NCBI RefSeq assembly: GCF_004916975.1
Contig: NZ_STGQ01000002.1
Location: 372,001 to 436,000, forward strand
Length of the DNA stretch: 64,000 nucleotides
From: Paenibacillus dokdonensis
GTDB lineage: Bacteria; Bacillota; Bacilli; Paenibacillales; Paenibacillaceae
Direction: 5' to 3'
The position numbers and the translations under genes are program-made. Below, piece by piece: positions 34,476 through 43,737 of this stretch. Position 1 is the stretch's first letter, and each line of letters starts with the position of its first letter. The notes beneath the pieces are model-generated. The model was not told the origin of the DNA. It worked only from the letters and a program-made list of their open reading frames with translations, and did not search any database.

Positions 34476-34840
34476 TGTATCAGCTCCTCTGCTATATAGA
34501 CGTAAATGGCATACAATTCCGGTCACCCACCTTGTGGATTTCTATTGATATGTATTTTGTGAAATACCGCCCAACTCCTTTTATTGATGTGAAAACCATT
34601 TAGCATCAATCTGAAAATTTCCCTTTTATTTCTTTTCCGATTGCATTCTAACCAGATGGGTAATAGTAGGCTACGGGGGTGGATCGAACTTATTTCGGTG
34701 TCTCCACGGCTGGACTTCCAGCATTTCCAATAACAAAAAAATGAAAATTTTCGTTTGATCCACACCGGTTGAGGTTATATAAATAACGTTGCAGTAACAT
34801 AGATTATTGCAAAAATGCAAAATAAAGGGAGAGATTAATC
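34476..34840. other. intergenic region with one promoter
   Basis: 365 bases without a supportable gene. The only recognisable element is the sigma-B-like promoter at 34753-34778 for the KGG protein. Confidence 0.5.
34753..34778 (+). promoter_or_regulatory. sigma-B/sigma-F-like promoter of the KGG gene
   Basis: GTTTGA, 14 bases, GGTTAT: close to the general-stress consensus GTTTAA-N14-GGGTAT and fitting a gsiB-type gene. No sigma-A promoter seen closer. Confidence 0.5.
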
Positions 34841-35029
34841 ATGGCAGACAAAATGTCCAGAGAAGAAGCAGGTCGTAAAGGCGGAGAAGCAACAGCACGT
34901 AATCATGACAAAGAATTCTATCAGGAAATCGGCGAAAAAGGCGGAGAAGCCACTTCCAAAAACCATGACAAGGATTTTTACCGCGAGAACGGTAAAAAAG
35001 GCGGAGAAGCCCGAGGTAACAATAATTAA
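34841..35029 (+). CDS. KGG-repeat stress protein (GsiB-like)
   Basis: 62 residues with three KGGEA repeats in the units SREEAGRKGGEATARNHDKE, FYQEIGEKGGEATSKNHDKD and FYRENGKKGGEARGNNN. Gly-rich, strongly hydrophilic, resembling GsiB and con-10, desiccation and general-stress proteins of the hydrophilin type. Cytosolic. GGGAGAG lies 7 bases before ATG. A sigma-B-like promoter upstream and a 17-bp terminator downstream make it monocistronic. Only three repeats, shorter than B. subtilis GsiB. Confidence 0.88.
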   Translation: MADKMSREEAGRKGGEATARNHDKEFYQEIGEKGGEATSKNHDKDFYRENGKKGGEARGNNN

Positions 35030-35060
35030 GTATGGGACCATACCTTCATAAACTAGAATA

Positions 35061-35100
35061 AAAAGCACGATTTCAATATGTATTGAAATCGTGCTTTTTT
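35061..35100. terminator. bidirectional terminator
   Basis: A 17-bp perfect stem (35061-35077 with 35082-35098) begins AAAAGCACGATTTC, has a 4-base loop and ends in a T-run, between the KGG gene and the convergent transporter. Confidence 0.92.
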
Positions 35101-35118
35101 CTGTGGAGATATGAAAAT

Positions 35119-36534
35119 TCAGATTAAAAACATGGCCACAATCGTTGTAACCGAGAGTCCGATCAGCACTGGTTTCAGATTGCGACGCGCCAGCTCGAAC
35201 GGACTGACCCCGCAGATGGCAGCCGCCGGAATGAGAGCCCATGGAATGAGCGTGCCTCCGCCGACCCAGATCGCAGCAATTTGTCCGAGCGCCGTTAATG
35301 TCGCCGCCCCCGTATGTGTCGCAGCCGCAAACAACTGAGCAATAGAACCTGCGAGCGAAATGCCGGAGAAACCGGAGCCGTCCAGACCTGTAATGGCACC
35401 TGTGATGGTCGAAGTCACTGCCCCGACCGCGCCGTTCAGCGGTACACTGCCCGCCAGTGCCACCCCCAGGTCGTTCACAATTCCATGCGATGCCTCGGGT
35501 AATACTTTGCCGAACAGATCTGTAAACGCCGCATCGCCAAGATAGAAGAAGGCTGCGATCGGAATCACCGGACCAAAAATTTTAAAACCGAACACAAAGC
35601 CATCGATCAGATATGTCGTTATTTTCTCCAGACCCTGATTTTTGTGGGCGAGTAAAGAAATGACAATCAAGATGAGCACCGCTGTACCGCCAACAAGTGC
35701 GGTTGCATCTCCGCCCTGGAGCTTCAGCACGAACATGGCCACCACATCCGCAAGAAAAAGCAGCAGTATGGCAAGCGCCAGCCCTTTTTTCACTTTGGAC
35801 GGCAATATGACATTCTGTTCATTTTCCTCTCCATTAGCAGCGAGGACGTTCCCTGTGCTTTTGACCGTAACCAGGCCGTCTCTCCAGGTACCGTTCTTCA
35901 TATCTTTGCGCATCATCCAGAAAGCGGTTACAGTTGTAACGAGTCCCATCACGATAACCAGCGGTACGCTCGCTTCCATAACGCTTGTGACCGGAAGCCC
36001 TGCCGCATCAGCCGTCAGCTTGGGAGCCCCCTGGATAATATAGTCACCGGATAGCGCGATACCGTGGCCAAACAGATTCATTGCCATCGCAGCCCCCAAC
36101 GCGGGCAACCCGACCCGAATGGCAACCGGAAGCAGCACGGCTCCGATCAATGCGACAGCCGGCGAAGGCCAGAAAAACCAGGATGTGACCATCATGATAA
36201 TGCCGATACCCCAGAAGGCCTGTGCCGGTGTACGCAGAAAGCGCGTGAGCGGCGCGACCATGGCCTCATTGATGCCTGTGCGAATAAGTACGCGGCTCAT
36301 CGCTACGATGATGGAAATAATCATGATCGTGCCCATCAGCTCTTTTGTGGCATAAATAAAAGAGTTAAAGACACCCGATATCGATCCGCTGACCGCACCC
36401 GTTGCCAGAATACCCAGCGCTAAAATCCCTGCTACGCAGATCATTGTCGTATCCCGCCGCTTGATCAGCAGTGCCATGATAAACACAATGAACGCCAGAT
36501 ACACGTAATGAATTGCCGTTAAATGAATGACCAT
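35119..36534 (-). CDS. multi-pass membrane transporter, ion-transporter-superfamily-like
   Basis: 471 residues with about eleven hydrophobic helices and a cytosolic charged loop at about 210-245. Conserved-looking re-entrant segments (GHGIALSGDYIIQGAPKLTA; LNGAVGAVTSTITGAITGLD) and a symmetrical two-half arrangement suggest the GntP/DcuC/citrate-type ion transporter superfamily, so a secondary carrier for an organic anion or H+ exchange. The exact family is not recognised. Monocistronic; AAGGATG upstream of the start at 36534. No metabolic neighbour indicates the substrate. Confidence 0.6.
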   Translation of the reverse strand: MVIHLTAIHYVYLAFIVFIMALLIKRRDTTMICVAGILALGILATGAVSGSISGVFNSFIYATKELMGTIMIISIIVAMSRVLIRTGINEAMVAPLTRFLRTPAQAFWGIGIIMMVTSWFFWPSPAVALIGAVLLPVAIRVGLPALGAAMAMNLFGHGIALSGDYIIQGAPKLTADAAGLPVTSVMEASVPLVIVMGLVTTVTAFWMMRKDMKNGTWRDGLVTVKSTGNVLAANGEENEQNVILPSKVKKGLALAILLLFLADVVAMFVLKLQGGDATALVGGTAVLILIVISLLAHKNQGLEKITTYLIDGFVFGFKIFGPVIPIAAFFYLGDAAFTDLFGKVLPEASHGIVNDLGVALAGSVPLNGAVGAVTSTITGAITGLDGSGFSGISLAGSIAQLFAAATHTGAATLTALGQIAAIWVGGGTLIPWALIPAAAICGVSPFELARRNLKPVLIGLSVTTIVAMFLI

Positions 36535-36653
36535 CTCTTGCTCACATCCTTCCCCAGCTGCAAAGTGGTGCTATATGCTATGCAGGGGCCTGGGCATGGG
36601 TTCATGACTAGAGGTGCTTCGAAGTTTTCTTTAAGAGCGACTTGATCTTTACG

Positions 36654-36682
36654 AAAAAAAGCCACTCCGAAGAGTGGTTTTT
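36654..36682 (-). terminator. terminator of the aldo/keto reductase gene
   Basis: CCACTC / GAGTGG with loop CGAA, a G-U pair and T7 on the minus strand. Confidence 0.65.
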
Positions 36683-36730
36683 GTGTATATCTAAGGGCAC
36701 ATAGCTGCGTGAAATATTCTTTAAAAAGAA

Positions 36731-37708
36731 CTAAGTCAATCGATATGTCGCGAAGGGTTTGCCGTATCGGAACGGCTCACTGATCTCATTAAGCTTGCTC
36801 AGGGCCTCCCCGCCCGGGTTCAGCTCTACGCTGTTCAGGTTCTCATCCAGCTGCTCCGTGCGGGTTGCACCTACGATAACAGTTGAAACTACAGGCTGCT
36901 CCATCAGCCAAGCCAGTGACAGCGTGCTTGGCGTGCATCCGCTCTCTTCGGCGATCCGGCTTACCTCTTCCCCAAGTGTCAGCGTCCGGTCATTAATGAA
37001 CCGGCTGAAGCTGGGGTCCGTCTGTGCACGCGACTTCAAAGGCGCCTGGTCCGCGAAGCTGTATTTACCTGTGAGAATGCCGCCTGCCAGAGGGAAATAT
37101 GGAATAATTCCCACGCCTTGATCCAGGCACACAGGCACTAATTCTTGTTCCGGTGTGCGGTCAGCAAGCGAATAGCTTGTCTGGGTAGACACATATCGGT
37201 TCAGTCCTTTAGCCTCGCTATAGCCAAGTCCCTTCATAAGTTCCCAAGCGGCATAATTGGAAGCCCCGATATAACGCACTTTGCCAGCGCGCACCATATC
37301 GTCCAATGTGCGGAGCGTTTCGTCCAGCGGTGTATTCGGGTCAAAGGTGTGGATCTGGTACAGATCCACATAATCCGTCTTCAGCCGTGTAAGACTTCGG
37401 TCCAGCTCCTGCATCAAATGATACCGCGATGATCCGCGGGAATTGGGACCCTCTCCGTTAACCAGCCCGGCCTTGGTTGCCAGCACGACCTCATGTCTTC
37501 TGCCAACCAGAGCCTCGCCAATAATCCGTTCGGACTCTGAACCCGCATAAATATTGGCTGTATCGATGAAATTGATACCCTGATCCATCGCATGGTGTAT
37601 GATCCGGGTAGATGCGTCCTCGTCTGCTCGTTTACCGAAAGCATTCGTTCCAAGGCCCAGAATAGACACTTCCAGACCGCTGTTTCCTAGTCGGCGATAT
37701 TTCATCAT
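36731..37708 (-). CDS. aldo/keto reductase
   Basis: 325 residues. NADPH-dependent cytosolic reductase of carbonyl compounds. Catalytic tetrad visible: D49 and Y54 in FIDTANIYAGSESE, K79 in VVLATKAG, H120 in DLYQIHTFDP. The cofactor region is VIVGATRTEQLDENL. Belongs to the YghZ/general stress protein 69-like AKR group. Start has AAGGAG. 52 bases after the EamA exporter gene on the same strand; likely co-transcribed. Confidence 0.93.
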   Translation of the reverse strand: MMKYRRLGNSGLEVSILGLGTNAFGKRADEDASTRIIHHAMDQGINFIDTANIYAGSESERIIGEALVGRRHEVVLATKAGLVNGEGPNSRGSSRYHLMQELDRSLTRLKTDYVDLYQIHTFDPNTPLDETLRTLDDMVRAGKVRYIGASNYAAWELMKGLGYSEAKGLNRYVSTQTSYSLADRTPEQELVPVCLDQGVGIIPYFPLAGGILTGKYSFADQAPLKSRAQTDPSFSRFINDRTLTLGEEVSRIAEESGCTPSTLSLAWLMEQPVVSTVIVGATRTEQLDENLNSVELNPGGEALSKLNEISEPFRYGKPFATYRLT

Positions 37709-37760
37709 AACCGCTCCTTTGACTTATATTTATTTGCTGTAACCTTACCAATTCCCTGAT

Positions 37761-38651
37761 CTACGCCTGCTGGTCCGCCCGGAATCCGTCTGTACTCCCG
37801 TCTCTTGTCTTTCGGCTCTTTCCATTTACCAGCCAGATGCCCATGAGCACAAGCAGAATGCCTGCCACCGTAATCACGCTGAGGCTTTCATTTAAAAACA
37901 GAACACCAGAAACTACACCAATGACCGGAACCAGCAGCAATGAAATGGAAGCCCTGCTCGCTTCCACCTTGGACAGGATGTAAGACCACATCACGAAAGC
38001 GAGCGCCGAGCCGACAATGCCCGAAAAGAGCACATACACCGCAGGCATAACGCCCCAGTGGCTTTCCCCATGCTCAAAAATAACCGAGTACAGCAATAGT
38101 CCAGCCGCCCCGGTAATCATCTGCCAGGTTGTAAACTGAAGCATATCGCAGTGTCCCAGCTTACGCTTAACCAACAGATTGGCAATAGCCCACGAAAGTC
38201 CCGAGGATACGGCCAGCAGCAGGGCCGGCGTGCTTCCGCTCCAATGCGCATCCATGGCGACAAACAGCCCGATGATGCCAATCACAATGCCCAGCAGCTT
38301 CCGCAGACGGAGCTGTTCGCCCGGCAGCCAGAAATGCGCCATCAGAGTCAGCCACAACGGCATGCTGTAGGTAAGCACCGACGTGAGTCCCGCACTCAAA
38401 TCCTCCAGTGATAATTGAATCGCCAGGTTAAAATACATCGTTTGCAAGATACCGCAAAGAATATACCACTTCCAATCACGCATGCGGGGAAGCGGTACCC
38501 TCCGGACCATACACACGGCAATAAGCACCAGGGCCCCAAGGGCAAATCGGTATCCCGCAAACAGTACCGGCGGAAACACCCCATTCGCCAGCTTCATAAA
38601 TACCCAGTTAAATCCCCAGATCAGGCAAAGCAAACCAATCAATACATTCAT
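37761..38651 (-). CDS. EamA-family (DMT) metabolite exporter
   Basis: 296 residues from ATG at 38651 with GGGGTG 8 bases upstream. Ten membrane helices in two EamA repeats: first half ends IGIIGLFVAMDAHW, second has LSGIVGSALAFVMWSYILSK and a Glu-containing helix ASISLLLVPVIGVVSGVLFL followed by NESL. Members export amino acids or metabolites. Probably an operon with the downstream aldo/keto reductase. Substrate unknown. Confidence 0.9.
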   Translation of the reverse strand: MNVLIGLLCLIWGFNWVFMKLANGVFPPVLFAGYRFALGALVLIAVCMVRRVPLPRMRDWKWYILCGILQTMYFNLAIQLSLEDLSAGLTSVLTYSMPLWLTLMAHFWLPGEQLRLRKLLGIVIGIIGLFVAMDAHWSGSTPALLLAVSSGLSWAIANLLVKRKLGHCDMLQFTTWQMITGAAGLLLYSVIFEHGESHWGVMPAVYVLFSGIVGSALAFVMWSYILSKVEASRASISLLLVPVIGVVSGVLFLNESLSVITVAGILLVLMGIWLVNGKSRKTRDGSTDGFRADQQA

Positions 38652-38844
38652 TTTAACCACACCCCGGATGTCTGAAAAATACGTAGAAATAAAGCCTCGA
38701 CAGGCTTCTTAAGAACCGGCCGCCGTTGTTTTAGTGAATATACGTTTCCAGTGTGAATTTGTCAATAAAGGGAGTCGTTGAAACGAGGACTGGGATCTGC
38801 GTCTCGACTGCCTGTTTTCCTTATCATTAAGTTCAATAACAGCA

Positions 38845-38870
38845 AAAATCCCCCGTTAAAGAGGGATTTT
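38845..38870 (-). terminator. terminator of the PilZ-GT2 polysaccharide operon
   Basis: AAAATCCC / GGGATTTT with a 10-base loop, 45 bases downstream of the last gene's stop. Confidence 0.6.
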
Positions 38871-38914
38871 ATGTTGTTGCTATTCCGTTATGGAAAGAAA
38901 CCAAACTTTCCTGT

Positions 38915-40006
38915 CTATTTACCTTCACTCCAGCTCTTCAGCTTCGCAAGTGAATTTTCGCTCAGTTCACCCAGCCGCCAGAATGCCACTTTGCCATAAC
39001 CGTCCCGGTGCAGCGTATCCAGCCATCCGGTCAGCGTAGAATCATCCGCATACCACACGATATGCTTCTCCCCCTTGTCATCCACATACTCAAAGTGAAG
39101 ACTGCCGCTTGCCGGATCCCGCTCCGGCGGAGTAACCGCTCGCCGGGTTAATTCCACTGCCCGTTTTTCAGTAACAGCTGTCACCTTCCCCTGACCGCTC
39201 CAGTCAAATCCGCCGGCTGCAATCGCAATGACATTGTCTCCAGGAAGATGGTTCATCCGGCGTGCCAGCTTGTCGAGAAAGATGTAATCCGCCTTCGGTC
39301 CAGGATCACTATGCGTTCCGTACAGATTATAAGCCATCATGACATATTCCGGTCCGCCCGGCAGATCCAGCTGCTCGATCGGTGCCCGTGACTCAAGCAC
39401 GATCCGCAGCGACTTGCCCTGCTCATGCAGCCTTTTGTACAGCTCGCTGTAAAATGCCTTGACCTGCCGCCAGTCACTGTCCTTAATCTTTTCGTAATCG
39501 ATCTCTACGCCCTGTACCCCGTACTTCGAAGCCAAATCTATAATGTCTCCGATATGCCGGCTGCGGGCAGCTTCGGATTCGACCAGGCGCGACACCAAAT
39601 CCGGATCCTTCTGCACCTCGGTTCCATCCTGGAGATAGCGGTCGTTAACGAGTGTCATATAGACCTTATCCAAGGAGGCATCCTTCGCGGATTGCAGCAT
39701 CTCCGGCAGCCCTTTTTTCAAATCATCCGTCATATACAAGTGATCCGCCTCATCAAAATACACAGCAAAAAGCTGCAAACTGCCAAGGCCGCTTGCGATC
39801 TGCCGAAGGTCCTCAAGCCCCGATTTCCACTGCCAGTCTACCAACCAGGAAGATAGCTCCTTCTCAACCGCCGCCACCGGCCGCTTCTCATCCAGATTAA
39901 ACTGTTCCTTGACTCCCATATAAATGGCGGTTATCGCTGTAATCATCGTAATGGATAAGGCAACCAGCCATTGTTTTGTCAGCATTCGTTTAGACACCTT
40001 CCACAC
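38915..40006 (-). CDS. GH18-like membrane-anchored glycosidase
   Basis: 363 residues. One N-terminal anchor helix (10-30). The GH18 barrel is recognised by KYGVQGVEIDYEKI, whose D170-Y171-E172 is the end of the DxxDxDxE catalytic motif (E172 as acid), and by YVMMAYNLYG. The first Asp positions of that motif are replaced (GVEIDYE). GH18 enzymes cleave beta-1,4 GlcNAc linkages, so the polymer made by this operon may contain GlcNAc. Last gene of the five-gene unit, 21 bases after the deacetylase-like gene. Start ambiguous: GTG 40006 or ATG 39985. Confidence 0.75.
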   Translation of the reverse strand: MWKVSKRMLTKQWLVALSITMITAITAIYMGVKEQFNLDEKRPVAAVEKELSSWLVDWQWKSGLEDLRQIASGLGSLQLFAVYFDEADHLYMTDDLKKGLPEMLQSAKDASLDKVYMTLVNDRYLQDGTEVQKDPDLVSRLVESEAARSRHIGDIIDLASKYGVQGVEIDYEKIKDSDWRQVKAFYSELYKRLHEQGKSLRIVLESRAPIEQLDLPGGPEYVMMAYNLYGTHSDPGPKADYIFLDKLARRMNHLPGDNVIAIAAGGFDWSGQGKVTAVTEKRAVELTRRAVTPPERDPASGSLHFEYVDDKGEKHIVWYADDSTLTGWLDTLHRDGYGKVAFWRLGELSENSLAKLKSWSEGK

Positions 40007-40027
40007 TTCCCTTCACTTCCGGATTCC

Positions 40028-41794
40028 TCAGAAGGTATCGATCGCCCAGTCGATGGAAGCATTCATTATGTTTTGAATTTTGATGGCAACACCCTTCAGT
40101 CCGGTAGAACGGCTGTTGAACAGCAGCTCCTTGCTTCCGTCCGTTTTCTTCAGGGCTTCAATTTTCAGGCTTTCAAATACACCGTCGTATATATCGTCCT
40201 TGGTATTTTGCTTATGATATTCCGCACCCAATGCAGCTCCGCCTGACGCTATCGACCCGTCGATGGGCTGATGCACCAGAAGCGGCTTGCCGTCCACGTT
40301 CACATCCAGAGTACTGCCCTGCACATTCACGTCCAGCTTACGATTCTGCCCGATATTGACCGGATACTCATCCTCTGAAGTCTTCAGTCCCGAAGTTGCA
40401 ACCTGCTGCGAGTACATCCCCGCCTTGTCTAAAGTCAAATCCGTTGATCGCCACTGCACCGTATCCAGCTTGCGCTTCTGCAGGATCTCCACTGCTTGTC
40501 CGGCCTTCTTCTGCTCAACGCGGAGCTCGTTATTGTCCAGCACGACGCGGACATAGGACTGCTTCTTTTCATCATCACGGACATACACCATCTGTTTACC
40601 TACCACATTGCCGGTAAGCTTGACACTGAGCCGGAGATCCGGGCTTCGATCGCTGTCCTTCAGTACGATCCTGCCTTCTTTTCCTGGAGGAGAGGTCAGG
40701 GCGATCTTATTCTCCATATATTCGGCAGCCCCGCTAATCGTTTGCCACTGGGCAGCGCGTTTCCCATCACCTTGAATATACTTCATTTGCCGCCCGGTAT
40801 CTTTTTCAACCTTCATCAGCAGATGATTGGTAAACCAGTAGGGCTCCGGCTGCACCCGGGTCAGATCGTACAGACTCTTTTTGCTATCGTTATACATATT
40901 GCCATCCCGGTTAAAATGCATGCTAAACAGCTTGCGGATATTCTCGTCATTGGCTTCAGCAACCAGCCGGTTCATGCTTCCATACAACGTATTGGCGTGC
41001 ATGATCATATACACCTTAGGCACAAAACCCAGCTTATCCGTGTAAATGGACTGCATTTTCTGATAATCATCCGTTATGCGGGCATCCATCTGGTCGCGGT
41101 CCTCAACCGGAATCATATTCTCATCGCGAATAAAATCCATAAGATAATGATTATAGTAGGCCATGTTCCCTTTGCTGCGCATCTCATTCTCGGTTTTCTG
41201 CCCGAGGTAACGGCCATCCTTGTCAAAGATATTGATATAAGACAAACGGTAACCATTCGTACCCAGCTCCCAATAGCCGCTTTTCATCATCTTCTGCATT
41301 TCTTTAGGCTGGACAAACTTACCGTCACTGTTTCCCATTTTATTCGCATAGGAAAGGAAGGTCGCCTTGAAATTATACTTCTCCAGCAGCGGCTGGGCGA
41401 ACAAGGCGGAATCATTGCGTCCATCCTCAAAAGAAAGAAACAATGCCTTATCCGGCAGCGGCTTGCCCTTTTCATAAAAATCAAGGACATCCTGCTGCGA
41501 TATCGTCCGGTAGCCCTGGGTATACAGCGTCTTCAGCTGCTGCTCCAGCTGCCTTTTGGCAACCAGCTTCGGTGTCCCCTCACGGTCCACGCCAAAATAG
41601 GACAAGGCGATAAAGCCGTTATGGTTCGTCCATGTCTCTTGGGCAGGCTCCTCATAATGCCTGGTATACCCAATGGTCTGGACCAGCAGAATGACTTCGA
41701 CCATTAAGATGGCCAGCTGTACCATGGTTTTGATCCGTTTCCGGCGATTTTTGCGCTGGTAATTCAGGACGGTTTTCCGTGTTTTTTTGTTCAT
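40028..41794 (-). CDS. membrane-anchored polysaccharide-deacetylase-like protein, probably degenerate
   Basis: 588 residues from MNKKTRKTVLNYQRK at 41794, after GAGGT. N-terminal anchor (about 24-44), then a deacetylase-type domain (HNGFIALSYFGVDREG; LFLSFEDGRND; KYNFKATFLSYANKMG). The usual TFDDG is SFEDG and the His-x3-His metal motif is replaced by GTNGYRL, so the classical catalysis is doubtful. The second half (about 370-560) is a beta-rich domain resembling a carbohydrate-binding module. It resembles partner proteins such as PgaB in domain logic only. Operon gene 4 of 5. Confidence 0.7.
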   Translation of the reverse strand: MNKKTRKTVLNYQRKNRRKRIKTMVQLAILMVEVILLVQTIGYTRHYEEPAQETWTNHNGFIALSYFGVDREGTPKLVAKRQLEQQLKTLYTQGYRTISQQDVLDFYEKGKPLPDKALFLSFEDGRNDSALFAQPLLEKYNFKATFLSYANKMGNSDGKFVQPKEMQKMMKSGYWELGTNGYRLSYINIFDKDGRYLGQKTENEMRSKGNMAYYNHYLMDFIRDENMIPVEDRDQMDARITDDYQKMQSIYTDKLGFVPKVYMIMHANTLYGSMNRLVAEANDENIRKLFSMHFNRDGNMYNDSKKSLYDLTRVQPEPYWFTNHLLMKVEKDTGRQMKYIQGDGKRAAQWQTISGAAEYMENKIALTSPPGKEGRIVLKDSDRSPDLRLSVKLTGNVVGKQMVYVRDDEKKQSYVRVVLDNNELRVEQKKAGQAVEILQKRKLDTVQWRSTDLTLDKAGMYSQQVATSGLKTSEDEYPVNIGQNRKLDVNVQGSTLDVNVDGKPLLVHQPIDGSIASGGAALGAEYHKQNTKDDIYDGVFESLKIEALKKTDGSKELLFNSRSTGLKGVAIKIQNIMNASIDWAIDTF

Positions 41795-41835
41795 TTCGGA
41801 TAACCTCATTCTATAGTTTCGGTCTGGCGCAGGAG

Positions 41836-43713
41836 TTAGAACGGAAGATCAATTTTCCGATCCCTGTGCTTGTGCTTCTTTCGCTGCTTTCTCGCTTTTT
41901 TGCGGTTGCGTGCTTCAATATCCTGCGGCGTCTCGCGTGTTCCCCAGGTGGATTTCCAGAAGGTCACCCATGCGACAGGCATCTGCCACAGCAGCACCAG
42001 CTCGTAAAAGACACAGAACACCAGCCCAAACACCCACAGCCTGCTCTTACGGAACAGCAGATGCGCCAAACTCATGAGCATAGCCATCATCAGCAGCCCC
42101 ATCAGAAACGTCGTCGGAAAAATATGATGCACAGCCGGCACATAGACGAGATTATAGAGCACGATGACGGGGGCCGCGATGGGTACGATCAGCCCGATAT
42201 AAAAGAATAACGCCATAAAAGGCTCCTTGCGCCAAATGAATCCCCCGGCCCGCAGCGACTCGCGCAGCCAGGAACGCTTCCACCGCATCTGCTGCTTCAG
42301 AAACACACCCATATCTGACGGAACAATCGTAGAGCAGATCGCCCGGTCCTGATATCCGGTTCGGTGGGTCTTCAGAATATAGTTTGTCATGCTGCGGTCA
42401 TCACCGAAGGTAGCAGGCTGTCCGAGAAATTTCTGATTCAACCAGGCTTCGGAATGCTGAATGATCAGTTCCTTCCGGTAGCAGGAAAGCGGCCCAGAGA
42501 GGCAGGTCACGCTGTCAAACCACGATTCAGCAGCCTTCATGATCCGAAAAGCAATGTAGTATCTGACGGTTTGTAGTTTGGTTACGGAGTTCGTGTACTT
42601 ATTCTCTACATCTGTCCGGCCGGCCACACCGCCCATTTGCGGATCCTGGAAAGGCTGAACCAGATTTTTGATGGCCTGGGGGTCGAGAAAGCTGTCCGAA
42701 TCCACAAACACGACCAGTTCATGCTTCGCCATCTTCACGCCTTCAACGAGTGCAACCCTTTTGCCTCCATTTTCCGGCAGAACATGCAGACGCAGGCGCT
42801 CCTTGGTCCGATAACGGTCAGCCTCGCGGTGAACCAGATCGATCGTCTTCTGAATCCTCTCCACCGAGCGGTCTGTCGAACGGTCATCGACCACGATTAC
42901 CTCCAGCTTGTCCACCGGGTAATCCTGATTCATGCAGCTTAGAACCGTACGATGAATCCACTCCTCTTCATTAAAGCAGGGGATAATGATCGATACGCCG
43001 GGCGTGTAGTCCGGATTAACCGGAACATCACGGTACAGCGCCCCGAAGAAATAACGTGTCAGCAGAAACGCCGCCGCAATCAGGCTGTATAAGTACAAAA
43101 GCAAATTATATTTAAAATAGATAATGCTTTCCGCGCGCAGCAGCATGATAAACAAAACCGAGACAAACAGCAGAGCGCTTGCCGTATACACGGAGTAGCC
43201 CCAACGCTTTTTTTGAAAATAGACGGTCAGCGGCTTCTCAAATTCAAACGCTGCCATCTGCTCTACGTGACCCTCTACCTCGAGTGTGAATAAACGGATC
43301 GTTACCGCATCCGTCTTCACGGCTGATTCGAAGCCCTCCGGCATCGTACCCGGTGGAATATGGAACCGGATTTGCACCGATTCTCCGGGACTTATGCGCG
43401 GCCTCGAATCATCCAGGCGAATCAGGATGCCCGTGGAGGAAATATCCACGGCCTGTCCTTTCATCATTCTTTTCTTGCGTTGCCCTTTTGTTGCTATACG
43501 TACCTCAAAATCGGCTTCATACCGCAAGCTCAGAAGGCGGAGCTTCGATATCAAATCAGGATCCTGCTCCGCTTTCTCTTCCATTTCCTTCATACCCCGG
43601 CGGTCCGGGGTAGTCCGAATATGCTCCGGATCAGGAACATCCGGTAAAATGCGTCTGTCCGCTCGCGGAGAGGTCAGCACCTCTTTCATGTTTTTCTTAT
43701 TTCTTCCAAGCAC
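41836..43713 (-). CDS. PilZ-GT2 polysaccharide synthase
   Basis: 625 residues from GTG at 43713 with GGAGAAGAG upstream. Residues about 58-160 form a PilZ domain (VDISSTGILIRL fits DxSxxG at 90-95; an obvious RxxxR is less clear), the c-di-GMP-binding module. Two membrane helices (about 175-220), then a GT2 domain: VSIIIPCFNEEE, VVDDRSTD, FVDSDSF (DSD 338-340), GDDR (437-440), QQMRW (474-478), then more helices and a basic C-terminus. This makes a c-di-GMP-gated processive synthase. Gene 3 of 5, with a nucleotide-sugar dehydrogenase before it. Confidence 0.88.
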   Translation of the reverse strand: MLGRNKKNMKEVLTSPRADRRILPDVPDPEHIRTTPDRRGMKEMEEKAEQDPDLISKLRLLSLRYEADFEVRIATKGQRKKRMMKGQAVDISSTGILIRLDDSRPRISPGESVQIRFHIPPGTMPEGFESAVKTDAVTIRLFTLEVEGHVEQMAAFEFEKPLTVYFQKKRWGYSVYTASALLFVSVLFIMLLRAESIIYFKYNLLLYLYSLIAAAFLLTRYFFGALYRDVPVNPDYTPGVSIIIPCFNEEEWIHRTVLSCMNQDYPVDKLEVIVVDDRSTDRSVERIQKTIDLVHREADRYRTKERLRLHVLPENGGKRVALVEGVKMAKHELVVFVDSDSFLDPQAIKNLVQPFQDPQMGGVAGRTDVENKYTNSVTKLQTVRYYIAFRIMKAAESWFDSVTCLSGPLSCYRKELIIQHSEAWLNQKFLGQPATFGDDRSMTNYILKTHRTGYQDRAICSTIVPSDMGVFLKQQMRWKRSWLRESLRAGGFIWRKEPFMALFFYIGLIVPIAAPVIVLYNLVYVPAVHHIFPTTFLMGLLMMAMLMSLAHLLFRKSRLWVFGLVFCVFYELVLLWQMPVAWVTFWKSTWGTRETPQDIEARNRKKARKQRKKHKHRDRKIDLPF

Positions 43714-43737
43714 CGGCGCTCTTCTCCAATCTATGAA

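Noticed and set aside
34230..34526. A 98-codon frame continuing the sigma N-terminus
   Set aside because: Only the first part (from 34475) is sigma-like; past about 34415 the frame carries non-conserved sequence while the true sigma/VOC code is in another frame. Treated as part of the broken gene.
34523..34765. An 80-codon minus-strand frame
   Set aside because: Trp/Lys/Asn-rich translation, no ribosome site, overlaps promoter-like DNA.
40496..41707. A 403-codon open frame on the plus strand
   Set aside because: It is antisense to the deacetylase-like gene, His/Ile-rich with no recognisable domain, and lies in a frame expected to be open by codon bias.
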